A DNA stretch of 64,000 bases from Paenibacillus sp. JNUCC-31. GTDB taxonomy: Bacteria; Bacillota; Bacilli; Paenibacillales; Paenibacillaceae. Below, one piece after another: positions 26,426 to 36,660 of this stretch. A program made the position numbers and the translations under genes. The stretch spans positions 5,580,001-5,644,000 of the forward strand of contig NZ_CP062165.1 in the NCBI RefSeq assembly GCF_014844075.1, given 5' to 3'. Below the pieces are notes generated by a model. That model ran no database searches. It had not been told where the DNA came from and saw only the letters and a list, made by a program, of their open reading frames with translations. Every line of letters starts with the position of its first letter. Positions within the stretch are counted from its first letter, which is position 1.

Positions 26426-29254
26426 ATGCATATGAGAAAATGGTGGAGTTTGGGGTTGGCTGCTGTACTGCTCTTCAGTCTGTTGCCGGGTTTAGGTACA
26501 GGAGGGGCACGTGCTCAGGCAGCTGCGGACGTTAAAACAGGAGAGGGTGATCAAGCGCTGTTTGAGGCCCAGTTTGAAGACGGTATATTGGGAAAATGGC
26601 GTGCACGCGCGAGTGAGAAGCTCGAAATTGTGACAGGAGTGGGTCACGACAGTACACGAAGTCTGAGAACCTCATCTCGTACCGAAACATTCCATGGACC
26701 CTTAATTGAGGTGCTGGACCATGTACAGAAGGGCAGCACGGTTCATATTTCATTTTGGGCCATGTACGATGAGGGGCCTGACAGTCAGGTCATTAACGGC
26801 TCATTGGAGAAAGAATACAATAAAGACGCTTCGAGTCTTGAATATGCCACGTTTGCCTCCGCTACCCTGAACAAAGGACAATGGAAAAAAATCGAGGCCG
26901 ATGTGGTCATCCCTGGGGAGAATAGCGGCATCACCGGATTCCGGATGTATGCAGAGACCCCATGGAAGAAGTCAGAGGAAGTGACGCCGGCAGATACGAT
27001 TTCTTTTTACATCGATGATGTTCTGATTACGGTGGCCGAGAAAATTGAAATTGAGCCGAATATTCCGAACCTGGTCGATATCGTGGGACAAAATTATGCG
27101 CTGGGGGCTGCAATCGACCAGTCTGCACTGGACCCGGAAGACCAGCATTCCCGGTTGTTGACAAAGCATTTTAACAGTATTACGGCAGGCAATTTTATGA
27201 AAATGGATGCGATGCAACCTCAGGAAGGACAGTTTGTCTGGTCAGAAGCGGATCGGCTGGTGAATTTTGCCGAAGCCAATGACATGGAGATCAGAGGTCA
27301 TACGCTGTTATGGCATAGTCAGGTACCGGATTGGTTCTTTACTGATCCGAATGATGCATCGAAACCTGCCACGCGGGAACAGTTGCTTGCGCGGATGAAA
27401 ACCCATATTCAGACCATCGTGACCCGGTACAAAGGAAAGGTTCATACATGGGATGTCGTTAATGAAGTCATCTCGGACGGAGGCGGCTTGCGTAATCAGG
27501 CAAGTGGTTCCAAGTGGAGAGACATCATTGGGGATGTGGACGGTGATGGAGATGACAGTGATTACATTGAGCTGGCTTTCCGATATGCCCGCGAGGCTGA
27601 TCCGGATGCCGTACTGGTGATTAATGACTATGGATTGGAGGGCAGTGCAAGCAAGCTGAATGATATGGTGAAGCTTGTAGAGAAACTGCTGGCTAAAGGC
27701 ACACCGATTGACGCGGTTGGATTCCAGATGCATGTGTCCATGTACGGACCGGATGTGAAGCTGATTCGCGAGGCTTTTAACAAAGTTGCCGCTCTTGGTG
27801 TGAATGTACAGGTTACAGAGCTGGACGTTTCGATCTATTCAAATTCTTCCGAGCAGGAGATGCCCGTTACGGATGAATTAATGCTGCAGCAGGCCTATCG
27901 TTATCGTGAATTATTTGACCTGTTCGATGAGTTGGGAAAACGTGGAGTAATGGACAGTGTTACAGTCTGGGGACTTGCAGATGATGGTACATGGCTTGAC
28001 AACCATCCAGTCAAAGGACGCAAAGATGCACCGTTGCTGTTTGATCGAAAGCTGAAAGCGAAACCGGCTTATTGGGCATTGGTGGACCCTGCCACCCTTC
28101 CAATCTACCGTAATGAATGGACAGCGCTTAAAGCCAGCCCTTCTTTCCCGGATCGCAAAGGACAGGAAGATGTTCTCTGGGGCGCTGTGAAAGGGATTGA
28201 TATTAATCATCTCGCAGAGGGTACATCAGAAGTTACCGGTGAAGCTAGAATGCTGTGGGATACCAAAAAGATGAATTTGCGAGTGGAAGTGAAGGATACC
28301 ACACATCGCAAAGGTGATCAGGTGCAGGTGTTCCTTGCGGAAGACACAAAAGATACAGGCGCTGCAGCCTCTGGAGATGTTTCACTTGCCGAGAAGAAAC
28401 ATCCATCGCCTGCGAATGGTCAGTATACGTTCAAACGTGAGGGCAGCAAAGGCAAGGATAAGAATGTATACAGCGTACAGGAGACAAAAACGGGTTATGT
28501 CGTATATGCATCACTGCCTTTATCAGTCGCTTTACTTACCGAAGGACAGGTACTGTCCCTGGATTACCGAATTACGGATGAGTATGCTGCTGGACAGACA
28601 GCGACCATTGTTTGGAATGATATTTCCAACCAGCAGCCCGATAAACCCGTCAATCGGGGGAAATTGAAGCTGGGTTCTGACTTGAAGCAAACCAAGGTCA
28701 CATATGGCAAACCCGTAGTAGATGCGAAAAAGGAAGGCATCTGGAAGAAGGCAGCGTCAGTTAAGACCGATGTCTGGGTGATTGGGGATTCTGGCGCAAC
28801 GGCAACTGCTCAGTTGTTATGGGATGAGAATTATCTGTATGTATTTGCAGATGTCAAAGATCCGTTATTGAGTAAAGTGAGCAAAAATGCACATGAGCAG
28901 GACTCTGTCGAAATGTTTATCGACCCCAACCACAATCAGACCACCTATTATCAGGAGGATGACGCGCAGTACCGGGTTAACTTTGATAATGAATCTTCCT
29001 TTGGAGGAAATGCCTTGAAGGAGCAATTCAAGTCGGCTACCCGACTGACAAGTGGAGGATACGTTATCGAGGCGGCGATTCCTTTGGATCATGTCCCTTC
29101 AGGTAAGAATCCATGGATTGGATTTGACCTGCAGGTGAACAACGATCATGCCGGGAATGGTCAACGGAGCAGTGTATCGATCTGGAGTGATCGATCAGGC
29201 AACTCCTATCAAAATACATCTGGCTTTGGCAATTTGTTCCTGGTTCAAAAATAG
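26426..29254 (+). CDS. Secreted multidomain GH10 endo-beta-1,4-xylanase (CBM22/4-like, GH10, two CBM9-like)
   Basis: 942 residues from ATG 26426 behind AAGGAGGAG. Signal peptide about 1-34. Residues ~42-200 are a CBM4/9/22-type module (TFHGPLIEVLDHV, VHISFWAMYD). The GH10 barrel spans ~215-590 with acid/base Glu347 in DVVNEV and nucleophile Glu465 in VTELDVSI. Two CBM9-like modules follow (~610-760 and ~770-942; each with LLWD/MLWD strand pairs and VEMFIDP in the second). No SLH anchor is seen, so it is probably released. An Asp-rich insert lies at about 370-379. It degrades xylan outside the cell. Confidence 0.9.
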   Translation: MHMRKWWSLGLAAVLLFSLLPGLGTGGARAQAAADVKTGEGDQALFEAQFEDGILGKWRARASEKLEIVTGVGHDSTRSLRTSSRTETFHGPLIEVLDHVQKGSTVHISFWAMYDEGPDSQVINGSLEKEYNKDASSLEYATFASATLNKGQWKKIEADVVIPGENSGITGFRMYAETPWKKSEEVTPADTISFYIDDVLITVAEKIEIEPNIPNLVDIVGQNYALGAAIDQSALDPEDQHSRLLTKHFNSITAGNFMKMDAMQPQEGQFVWSEADRLVNFAEANDMEIRGHTLLWHSQVPDWFFTDPNDASKPATREQLLARMKTHIQTIVTRYKGKVHTWDVVNEVISDGGGLRNQASGSKWRDIIGDVDGDGDDSDYIELAFRYAREADPDAVLVINDYGLEGSASKLNDMVKLVEKLLAKGTPIDAVGFQMHVSMYGPDVKLIREAFNKVAALGVNVQVTELDVSIYSNSSEQEMPVTDELMLQQAYRYRELFDLFDELGKRGVMDSVTVWGLADDGTWLDNHPVKGRKDAPLLFDRKLKAKPAYWALVDPATLPIYRNEWTALKASPSFPDRKGQEDVLWGAVKGIDINHLAEGTSEVTGEARMLWDTKKMNLRVEVKDTTHRKGDQVQVFLAEDTKDTGAAASGDVSLAEKKHPSPANGQYTFKREGSKGKDKNVYSVQETKTGYVVYASLPLSVALLTEGQVLSLDYRITDEYAAGQTATIVWNDISNQQPDKPVNRGKLKLGSDLKQTKVTYGKPVVDAKKEGIWKKAASVKTDVWVIGDSGATATAQLLWDENYLYVFADVKDPLLSKVSKNAHEQDSVEMFIDPNHNQTTYYQEDDAQYRVNFDNESSFGGNALKEQFKSATRLTSGGYVIEAAIPLDHVPSGKNPWIGFDLQVNNDHAGNGQRSSVSIWSDRSGNSYQNTSGFGNLFLVQK

Positions 29255-29520
29255 GTGACTCAAAAGTGAATTTTGAAAGGAATTTGTTCATATATAATAC
29301 CCGGTTTTCTGGGAAAAAGTGTTGATTTTAAATGCCGGGACGTTTAGACTATATACATCTATAATAACGGGTTTCTGATGTATGACTCCGGCTTTATATA
29401 AGTCAGTGGTCACAAGACAAATGATGCGGAGGGAGTGCCTGTCATCCGGACAGCGCACTCGCTTCTTTTTTACATTTTTGCTTACATACGAGGCATTTCC
29501 CGGTTGAAAGGACAGAATGA
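29255..29520. other. Leader region before the MHYT-GGDEF-EAL gene, with hairpin terminator at 29433-29471
   Basis: TATAAT-like boxes occur at 29293-29298 and 29360-29365, both with poor -35 partners. GAGTG (29433-29437) with inner CTGTC/GACAG and closing CACTC (29456-29460) forms a hairpin followed by CTTCTTTTTT. It either ends the xylanase transcript 180 bp late or is a leader attenuator of the c-di-GMP gene. The known c-di-GMP riboswitch sequence was not found. Confidence 0.5.
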
Positions 29521-31992
29521 GTGGAGCACCTACATGGAACGTACAACTTGGAACTGGTTTTTTTATCTTACATTATTGCAACGCTTGCTTCTTATGCAGC
29601 ACTTGACCTAGCAGGCCGGTTGAGTCTGGCGAATGGCATGTCCCGGAATGTGTGGCTTACTTGCGGGGCAGTCTCCATGGGTTTGGGGATATGGTCCATG
29701 CATTTTGTGGGCATGTTGGCTTTTGTTCTTCCCATGCATGTGTCCTATTCCACTGATGAGGTCGTTCTATCCGTTCTGCTTGCAATCATCGCATCTGGTG
29801 TAGCGTTAAATATTGCAGGTCAACAATCGGGGAAGATAAGCAAGCTCCTGATTGCGGGATTGCTCATGACTGCAGGCATAAGCAGTATGCATTATGTGGG
29901 AATGGCTGCCATGTCCATTCCGATTACGTATGAGCCAGGCATAGTGATGTTGTCTATTCTGATTGCAGCGTTGGCTTCATTTGCTGCTTTGTGGCTCATG
30001 TTTTACTTTCGGCAGCGTCAGTCACGATATACATGGATATACAAGATGGGTAGTGGACTCATTATGGGTCTGGGAATTTCGGGAATGCATTATACGGGAA
30101 TGTCGGCCGCTCAATTTCATAGTGCACATGGCACAATGGCAGGTTCGATCATGCAGATTGAACCGTCCATACTGGCGTATCTGATCGCAGCAGGCACCTT
30201 TATAGCATTGGGATTGACCTTGTTCGGTATATTTATTAATCAGCGCCTGTCTCAGAAAGACCGGCGTATTCGTGAAAATGAACAGTGGTATCAGGCTCTG
30301 TACGACAACCATTCGGATGCTATCATTTCGGTGGACAAGCAGGGTGCTGTCAAGGGAATTAATGCTGCTGTCACACGAATTACAGGCTACCAGGAGAAAG
30401 AGGTTATTCATCGTTCGATCGATGAGATTACACAGCATGTGGAAATATATTGGACAAGTGAAACGCATGGTGTGTTATGGGATGATGATAGCCGCGACCA
30501 GCAGCATTTTATGGGGAAGATGAAAAATGTCCAGGGTAATGATCTTGATCTGAGTATTACCGTTGTACCCGTACTAATCGATGGCAAACATCAGGGCAGC
30601 CACATTCTGATTAAAGATGTAACCGAGGAGAAGCAGGCTCAGGAAAGCATACGTCACCAGGCTCTGCACGATCCGCTCACGGGATTGCCGAACCGTCGCA
30701 AACTGGACGAGGTATTGGAAGAAACAATTCATGCTTCCGCGGTAACAGGTAGCTCATTTGCTGTTATGGTAATGGATATCGACCGCTTCAAAATGATTAA
30801 TGACTCATTGGGGCATTCCGTAGGTGATTTGTTCCTAAGAGAAGTGAGTGGCAGAATTATGAGTGCCATACAGGAATCCGGTCCCCAAGCTGAAGATAAT
30901 GTCATGCTTGCTCGTATGGGAGGCGACGAGTTCACATTGGTTGTAACCAATGAGCAAGGATCGGAGGAACGGGTAGCTGAGCTTGCGAAACAGATTGTCG
31001 GAGCCATTCAGTTGCCCTATCGTTTAAAGGAAAATGATTTTTACGTTACAGCCAGTATTGGAATGGCCATGTATCCTGTTCATGGAACAGAACCAGACGC
31101 TCTGATGAAACATGCGGATTCTGCCATGTATGAAGTCAAGAAAAACGGTAAAAACGGTTATCAGTTCTATACCGCCCAACTGAATTCAGAATTATATGAA
31201 CGAATTGAACTGGAGGGTTATTTGCGTAAAGCACTGGAACGGGATGAGATGGTCCTGTACTACCAGCCCCAGATTCGGACAGAAGACAGCCAGATGATCG
31301 GTGTAGAGGCGTTGATACGCTGGAATCATCCACTTAAGGGTGTTCTGGCTCCGAATGTGTTCATTCCGATTGCAGAAGAGACCGGCATGATTTACGAAAT
31401 CGGGAATTGGACGCTGCGGGAAGCATGCCGACAGATGAAACTTTGGCACGCCAGTGGGGGACCATTGATTCCGGTATCGGTTAACTTGTCCAGCCAGCAG
31501 TTTCATCAGTCGAACCTGGTGGAGCAGGTCAAAAATGCACTCGCGGAGACGGGACTTGATGCCACTTATCTGGAACTGGAGATTACCGAGAGTATGATGA
31601 TGGACGCATCCGTATCTACGAGTATTCTAAATGAGCTTACAGCACTCGGGGTCAAAATCAGCCTGGATGATTTCGGGACGGGGTACAGCTCGCTGAGTTA
31701 TTTGAAGCATTTCCCCATTCACAAGCTGAAGATTGACCGTTCATTCGTGACAGACATTACCGATAGTCGGAGTGATCAGGCCATTGTGGCGACAATCATA
31801 TCGATGGCTCAGCATTTGAAGATGGACGTGATTGCCGAAGGGATCGAAACCAAAGGACAGCTCGATATTCTAATGCAAAATGATTGCCGCGAAATCCAGG
31901 GATATTATTTCAGTCGTCCATTGCCAGCCCATGAAGTGGAACATGACTTTTTCGTGCCGCTGCGCCTGCAGGGAACGCCAACCCTTCTCTAA
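29521..31992 (+). CDS. MHYT-PAS-GGDEF-EAL cyclic-di-GMP signalling protein
   Basis: 823 residues, GTG start after GAAAGGA. Seven membrane segments in the first ~245 residues carry three MHYT-type motifs (MHFVGM, MHYVGM, MHYTGM), thought to bind a metal such as copper and sense a gas or redox signal. A PAS domain (~260-375), GGDEF (~380-550; intact GGDEF near 466) and EAL (~560-815; EALIRW, DDFGTGYSS) follow. Both catalytic motifs are intact, so it can in principle make and break c-di-GMP. Monocistronic, with a strong terminator. Confidence 0.92.
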   Translation: MEHLHGTYNLELVFLSYIIATLASYAALDLAGRLSLANGMSRNVWLTCGAVSMGLGIWSMHFVGMLAFVLPMHVSYSTDEVVLSVLLAIIASGVALNIAGQQSGKISKLLIAGLLMTAGISSMHYVGMAAMSIPITYEPGIVMLSILIAALASFAALWLMFYFRQRQSRYTWIYKMGSGLIMGLGISGMHYTGMSAAQFHSAHGTMAGSIMQIEPSILAYLIAAGTFIALGLTLFGIFINQRLSQKDRRIRENEQWYQALYDNHSDAIISVDKQGAVKGINAAVTRITGYQEKEVIHRSIDEITQHVEIYWTSETHGVLWDDDSRDQQHFMGKMKNVQGNDLDLSITVVPVLIDGKHQGSHILIKDVTEEKQAQESIRHQALHDPLTGLPNRRKLDEVLEETIHASAVTGSSFAVMVMDIDRFKMINDSLGHSVGDLFLREVSGRIMSAIQESGPQAEDNVMLARMGGDEFTLVVTNEQGSEERVAELAKQIVGAIQLPYRLKENDFYVTASIGMAMYPVHGTEPDALMKHADSAMYEVKKNGKNGYQFYTAQLNSELYERIELEGYLRKALERDEMVLYYQPQIRTEDSQMIGVEALIRWNHPLKGVLAPNVFIPIAEETGMIYEIGNWTLREACRQMKLWHASGGPLIPVSVNLSSQQFHQSNLVEQVKNALAETGLDATYLELEITESMMMDASVSTSILNELTALGVKISLDDFGTGYSSLSYLKHFPIHKLKIDRSFVTDITDSRSDQAIVATIISMAQHLKMDVIAEGIETKGQLDILMQNDCREIQGYYFSRPLPAHEVEHDFFVPLRLQGTPTLL

Positions 31993-32008
31993 TACATCTC
32001 TATATGCC

Positions 32009-32052
32009 AAGCGGCAAGTCCCCGCCAATGCCAGGGACTTGCCGCTTTTTTT
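32009..32052 (+). terminator. Terminator of the c-di-GMP gene
   Basis: AAGCGGCAAGTCCC pairs with GGGACTTGCCGCTT, followed by seven T. It lies between this gene and the convergent spoVR gene. Confidence 0.88.
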
Positions 32053-32109
32053 GTGTTCTTATAATGATGAGGTGATGTCCGTAAGGAGGCGTTGGCGTAG
32101 TAAGGATGA

Positions 32110-33546
32110 TTATAAAAATTTGCGATGGTGCTTCTTGCCATCATATGTGAACCAGATCGGTTTATCTTCGACCCTTGTTTCCACATGGACGGTACGCCCC
32201 CAAAGGCGATACAGATAGGGAAGGGTCCGTTCCATATATTTCAGATCCAGCTCGATGCCTTCATATTGATGTTTGAGCACGAGTTCTCCTGTCCGCAGAT
32301 AGTCGGCATCCTGAACGACCAGATATGGAGAACCACCGTTGATGCGTGAAAATACAAGTTGATCCCGTATGTTTTCCCAGGACTTGTCGGTAATTTTCCA
32401 GTCCGGGCCTTTTTTCTCGAATACATATAGGTCGAGGTCTTCGGTTAATTGTTTGGTCATGTAATTGCGGATAAACGAGGTATCGGAATCGAATTCGCGC
32501 ACCTCGAACATTTTGGCACGACCTTGGCCTGGTATGCGGCCCCAACGTTCCTGTTCCTCCCGGGAGGGGTTATCCCAACGACGTTCAATATCCTCGAAAA
32601 TTTTCAGTCCCAAATAATAGGGATTCAGACTTTGCTTGGATGGCTGCACGACGGAGGAGTTCAGTTTGGCGAATTCAATCGTATCCTCACTGTTCAGATC
32701 GAGTTCGCGTATAATGCGTTGATGCCAGTAGGAGGCCCAGCCTTCATTCATGATCTTGGTTTCCATCTGTGGCCAGAAGTATAACATTTCCTCACGCATC
32801 ATGCTCATAATATCCCGCTGCCAATCCGTTAACACTTCGGAAAATTCCTGAATAAACCACATGACGTCTTTTTCCGGTTCAGGCGGGAAGTGATGCACCT
32901 GAATTCCTTCTGCAGGTGTTTCTTCGGTCCGTACATCATCCAGTGACCACAGATCATCATAGGGTCCATCCGGTCTTGGTGCTTTCTCCCCGCGCTGTTC
33001 CCGCATTTTCATCTCCATATAACGTTGTTTGTCCAAATGGCGGGGTTTAATCAGTTGGGGATCGACATGTTCCTGAATGGCGATGACCGCATCGATGAAC
33101 GCTTCAACGGCCTCTGTTCCATATTCCATCTCATAGTTACTGATCCGATCAGCGGTGGCCGCCATGCTTTCGACCATATTGCGATTGGATTTGGAAAACC
33201 GGGCATTGTTTTTGAAAAAATCACAGTGCGCGAGCACGTGTGCGACAATCAGTTTGTTCTGGATCAGCGAGTTGCCATCCAGCAGGAAGGCGTAACAAGG
33301 ATTCGAATTAATGACAAGCTCATAGATTTTACTGAGTCCAAAATCATATTGCATTTTCATTTTATGAAAAGTTTTCCCGAAGCTCCAGTGACTGAACCGG
33401 GTTGGCATCCCGTAAGCCCCAAAGGTGTAAATAATGTCTGCCGGGCATATTTCATAACGCATTGGATAATAATCGAGGCCAAATCCATCGGCAATCTCCA
33501 TAATTTCAGCAATGGCGTATTCAAGATCGCGGATTTCATCTGTCAT
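32110..33546 (-). CDS. spoVR: SpoVR family protein (spore cortex stage)
   Basis: 478 residues. Typical SpoVR features: [39 protein letters not shown] N-terminus (read in parts), [23 protein letters not shown] and GKKHHRKFL at the C-terminus. SpoVR is needed for a normal spore cortex in Bacillus. Its ATG overlaps the stop of yhbH by four bases (ATGA) and is preceded by AAGGAGG inside yhbH, so translation is coupled. Confidence 0.92.
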   Translation of the reverse strand: MTDEIRDLEYAIAEIMEIADGFGLDYYPMRYEICPADIIYTFGAYGMPTRFSHWSFGKTFHKMKMQYDFGLSKIYELVINSNPCYAFLLDGNSLIQNKLIVAHVLAHCDFFKNNARFSKSNRNMVESMAATADRISNYEMEYGTEAVEAFIDAVIAIQEHVDPQLIKPRHLDKQRYMEMKMREQRGEKAPRPDGPYDDLWSLDDVRTEETPAEGIQVHHFPPEPEKDVMWFIQEFSEVLTDWQRDIMSMMREEMLYFWPQMETKIMNEGWASYWHQRIIRELDLNSEDTIEFAKLNSSVVQPSKQSLNPYYLGLKIFEDIERRWDNPSREEQERWGRIPGQGRAKMFEVREFDSDTSFIRNYMTKQLTEDLDLYVFEKKGPDWKITDKSWENIRDQLVFSRINGGSPYLVVQDADYLRTGELVLKHQYEGIELDLKYMERTLPYLYRLWGRTVHVETRVEDKPIWFTYDGKKHHRKFL

Positions 33547-34709
33547 CCTACGCTGCCTCCTTCGCGTTTTTGGAAAAAGCTGCGCAAAGCTTTGTACACT
33601 TCGCCTTTTTCTTTGATCACATAATACATGAACTGGTCGATCTTGATATGGCGATAGGCGGACATCAGTGTACTGCTGCGATTGTACTGGTTCACCTCGC
33701 CATATCCAAACATGTTGCTGCGCTTCATTAACTCACCAATCAGTTTGACACACCGCTCATTATCCGAGGTCAGGTTATCCCCGTCGGAGAAGTGGAAAGG
33801 GTAAATGTTGTAGCTGGAAGGGGGATAACGACTGTCAATAATATCCAATGCTTTCATATATACAGAGGAGCAGATGGTACCCCCACTTTCGCCGCGAGTG
33901 AAAAATTCCTCTTCAGTCACTTCTTTGGCCTCGGTATGATGTGCGAGGAAAACAATCTCGACTTTTTCATACTGGCGGCGCAGGAAACGGGTCATCCAGA
34001 AGAAAAAGCTGCGGGCGCAATATTTTTCAAAAGAACCCATGGACCCGGAAGTGTCCATCATGGCGATGATGACCGCATTGGACTGAGGAATGATTTTGTC
34101 TTCCCACGTCTTGTAACGCAGATCATCCGGACTGATATGGTGAATGCCTGGATTGCCTGTTGTAGCATTGCGACGCAAATTCTCCAGAATGGTACGTTTC
34201 TTGTCAATATTGGACTGCATGCCTTTTTTGCGGATATCGTTGAAAACAACAGTATGTGTCTCGATCTGATCCTTGTCTTTTTGTTTCAGATCCGGAAGTT
34301 CCAGTTCGGAGAAAAGCATATCTTCCAATTCCTCGATACTCACCTCGGCTTCGACGATGTCATGCCCAGGCTGGTCTCCGGCCTTTTCACCTTTTCCTGG
34401 TTTCTGTGAAGCGGGATCACGTCCGATGACATCTCCGACCTGACTGTCACCATCTCCTTGACCCACATGTTTTTGCTTTTGGTAATTATACACAAAACGG
34501 TACTCATCCAGACTGCGGATTGGTACCTTAATGATTTGTTTTCCATCAGACATAATGATGTTCTCTTCGGTAATCAGATCAGGCAGATTCTGTTTGATGA
34601 CATCTTTAACCTTTTGCTGATGGCGTTGCTGGTCCTGGTACCCTTTGCGGTGAAGCGACCAATCTTCCCGAGATACGACGAACGAGTAAGGCTGGTGTGA
34701 ATTTGACAT
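33543..34709 (-). CDS. yhbH: YhbH family sporulation protein (DUF444)
   Basis: 388 residues from the ATG at 34707-34709, five bases after GGGGGGTG; the in-frame ATG at 34724 overlaps that ribosome site and is unlikely. DUF444/YeaH-like with a C-terminal von Willebrand A-like region ([14 protein letters not shown], with the metal-site DxSGS). Works with PrkA and SpoVR in SigE-dependent sporulation. First gene of the yhbH-spoVR operon. Confidence 0.9.
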   Translation of the reverse strand: MSNSHQPYSFVVSREDWSLHRKGYQDQQRHQQKVKDVIKQNLPDLITEENIIMSDGKQIIKVPIRSLDEYRFVYNYQKQKHVGQGDGDSQVGDVIGRDPASQKPGKGEKAGDQPGHDIVEAEVSIEELEDMLFSELELPDLKQKDKDQIETHTVVFNDIRKKGMQSNIDKKRTILENLRRNATTGNPGIHHISPDDLRYKTWEDKIIPQSNAVIIAMMDTSGSMGSFEKYCARSFFFWMTRFLRRQYEKVEIVFLAHHTEAKEVTEEEFFTRGESGGTICSSVYMKALDIIDSRYPPSSYNIYPFHFSDGDNLTSDNERCVKLIGELMKRSNMFGYGEVNQYNRSSTLMSAYRHIKIDQFMYYVIKEKGEVYKALRSFFQKREGGSVG

Positions 34710-34971
34710 ATAGGCACCCCCCATTGATTACGCGGCACAGTTTGGCCTGTCGGTAATTAAGTATATTCACGGGCGGGGACGATATGTGATGCATGCGTAG
34801 ATAAAATGATACAATTACACGAGTTTCCCTTTTGGAGCCATCTGAATTGTAGAGATAGTCGTGAACTTTTTACAGAAATAATGAACAAGTGTGACGATCT
34901 TCCTTTACAATAGGGACAGGCATTCACTCTGACATCCTTCGGAAGGATGTGTGCAAAAGGAAGGATACCAT

Positions 34972-36309
34972 TTGGATAATCGGGCAGTTAAGGCATGGAT
35001 TATGTATGATTGGGCCAACTCGGCCTATGCGACGACAGTTCTTGCGGCCGTTCTTCCCGTCTTCTATGCTTCAGTGGCCGCCGCCACCCTGGATGCAGAT
35101 ACTGCCGCATCGTATCTGGCGTATACACATTCCATTGGCATGTTATGCGTAGCGCTGTTAACACCCTTGCTGGGAACTTTAGCAGATTTATCGGGACGCA
35201 AGGGCGACTTTTTGCGAGTGTTCTCCATCATTGGCATCATCGCTACGCTCGGGTTCAGCTTTATCGGAGAGGGCGACTATATACTGGCTTCTGCTCTGCT
35301 GGTCATTTCAACGATCGGTTTTGCGGGGGGCAATACCTTCTACGATGCGATGCTGCCTGATCTGGTATCCCCCGACCGAAGGGACTTGATCTCATCCAAA
35401 GGGTATGCCTATGGTTATATGGGGGGCGGGTTGCTGCTTGCAGTCAATCTGCTGATGATTCAACAGCCCGGTTGGTTTGGAATGGGCAGTACACTTGCCG
35501 GAACAAGACTTGCCTTTATCTCTGTCGCGCTGTGGTGGCTGGTGTTCTCCATTCCTATATTTCGCCATGCTGAGCGTCGGCCTGCTGCACCGGATATGCC
35601 CGGTTCGTGGAAAGGATCTGCGAGGGTGGGCATGCGCAGACTTCGCCAAACCTTTAGTCAGATCCGGCGTTTTCCCCAATTGATGCGTATGTTGGTCGCT
35701 TTCTGGTTTTTTAACGACGGAATCAATACGATTATCCTGATGGCAACGATCTATGGCACAAGCATTGGGATTGGGACCGCCGATCTGATGTTAGCTTTAC
35801 TGCTTACCCAGTTTATCGGTTACCCTTGCACGTTGATGATGGGTGCATGGGCACAACGTTCGGGAGCGAAGCGAATATTAATGGTGAGCTTGTCCATCTA
35901 CATATGCATCGTGATCTTGGGCTATTTTATGACGGATGCCATTCATTTCTATCTGCTTGCCGGACTGGTAGGTGTAGTACAGGGCATAAGTCAATCGACA
36001 GCTCGTTCCCTGTTCAGTAATCTGATGCCTGCCGGCAGAACAGGAGAGTATTTTGGGTTCGTCAATATTACCGGGAAATTTTCTTCCATTTTTGGACCGT
36101 TTGTATTTGGGTGGGTAGGTCAAATCACAGGTTCAACCCGGTGGGGCCTTCTGTCTCTAATTTTCTTTTTCGTTGCAGGAATTGCAGTATTGTTGACCGT
36201 CAAGGTTCAGCAGGGAATGTCCGATGCTACTCAGGCAGATCAGGCAGATGACGAGGATCGGAAGCATCGTATTTCATCAAAAGGCTCAGAAGTAAGTTCA
36301 ATTGGATAA
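34972..36309 (+). CDS. MFS transporter, UMF1 family
   Basis: About 445 residues from TTG 34972, seven bases after AAGGAAGG; a GTG seven codons earlier is possible. The N-terminus AWIMYDWANSAYATTVLAAVLP is diagnostic of the UMF1 (vacuole effluxer Atg22-like) MFS family. Twelve membrane segments; RDLISSKGYAYGYMGGG in the cytoplasmic loop after helix 4. The substrate is unknown in bacteria, with amino-acid or drug efflux suggested by homology. Polar C-terminal tail. Confidence 0.85.
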   Translation: MDNRAVKAWIMYDWANSAYATTVLAAVLPVFYASVAAATLDADTAASYLAYTHSIGMLCVALLTPLLGTLADLSGRKGDFLRVFSIIGIIATLGFSFIGEGDYILASALLVISTIGFAGGNTFYDAMLPDLVSPDRRDLISSKGYAYGYMGGGLLLAVNLLMIQQPGWFGMGSTLAGTRLAFISVALWWLVFSIPIFRHAERRPAAPDMPGSWKGSARVGMRRLRQTFSQIRRFPQLMRMLVAFWFFNDGINTIILMATIYGTSIGIGTADLMLALLLTQFIGYPCTLMMGAWAQRSGAKRILMVSLSIYICIVILGYFMTDAIHFYLLAGLVGVVQGISQSTARSLFSNLMPAGRTGEYFGFVNITGKFSSIFGPFVFGWVGQITGSTRWGLLSLIFFFVAGIAVLLTVKVQQGMSDATQADQADDEDRKHRISSKGSEVSSIG

Positions 36310-36353
36310 GTGGTTAACACAGAGGTGCAGCTAATGTTCCTCATTAATAATAG

Positions 36354-36398
36354 AAGCTCCGTGGGCCTGTTAAGTACAAACAGTTCTCGGGGCTTTTT
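36354..36398 (+). terminator. Terminator after the UMF1 transporter
   Basis: AAGCTCCG pairs with CGGGGCTT and an inner CCTGTT with AACAG, followed by a T-run. It isolates the lasso-peptide operon from upstream transcription. Confidence 0.75.
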
Positions 36399-36515
36399 CC
36401 TGTTTATGCAACTGTCATAAATCGAAAGAGCAATCGAATATGGTTATAGTGCTGAAACGACAGAGAGCCGAATAGAGTATAAAGAAAAATATTATGAAAA
36501 GGTGAAAATAAAAGA

Positions 36516-36592
36516 TTGACATGATACATTTTGTATCATAGAGTAAAACTATGAATACATATCGTATCTAGAAGTTGTCGAAAGTATATAAT
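36516..36592 (+). promoter_or_regulatory. Promoter region with two related operator-like palindromes before the lasso operon
   Basis: TTGACA (36516-36521) could pair with TAGAGT (36539-36544) at 17 bp. A perfect inverted repeat ATGATACA-TTT-TGTATCAT (36521-36539) lies in that spacer. A variant of its core, AATACATATCGTATC (36554-36568), repeats 31 bp further on, three mismatches from GATACATTTTGTATC. A TATAAT at 36587-36592 has no -35 box but has this second copy in its place. This suggests regulation by a dimeric protein not encoded in the cluster. Confidence 0.55.
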
Positions 36593-36660
36593 CCATTTCA
36601 ACTAATATATAGCTTAATCAAGTGTCACGCTTATTTTAATTTTCAGAGGAGAGGCTGCCA

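Noticed and set aside
29372..29471. c-di-GMP (GEMM) riboswitch before the GGDEF-EAL gene
   Set aside because: The conserved GEMM core and tetraloop elements are absent; only a simple terminator hairpin is present.
33025..33624. Plus-strand frame of 199 codons
   Set aside because: Antisense to spoVR and yhbH, whose family identity is clear; no ribosome site.
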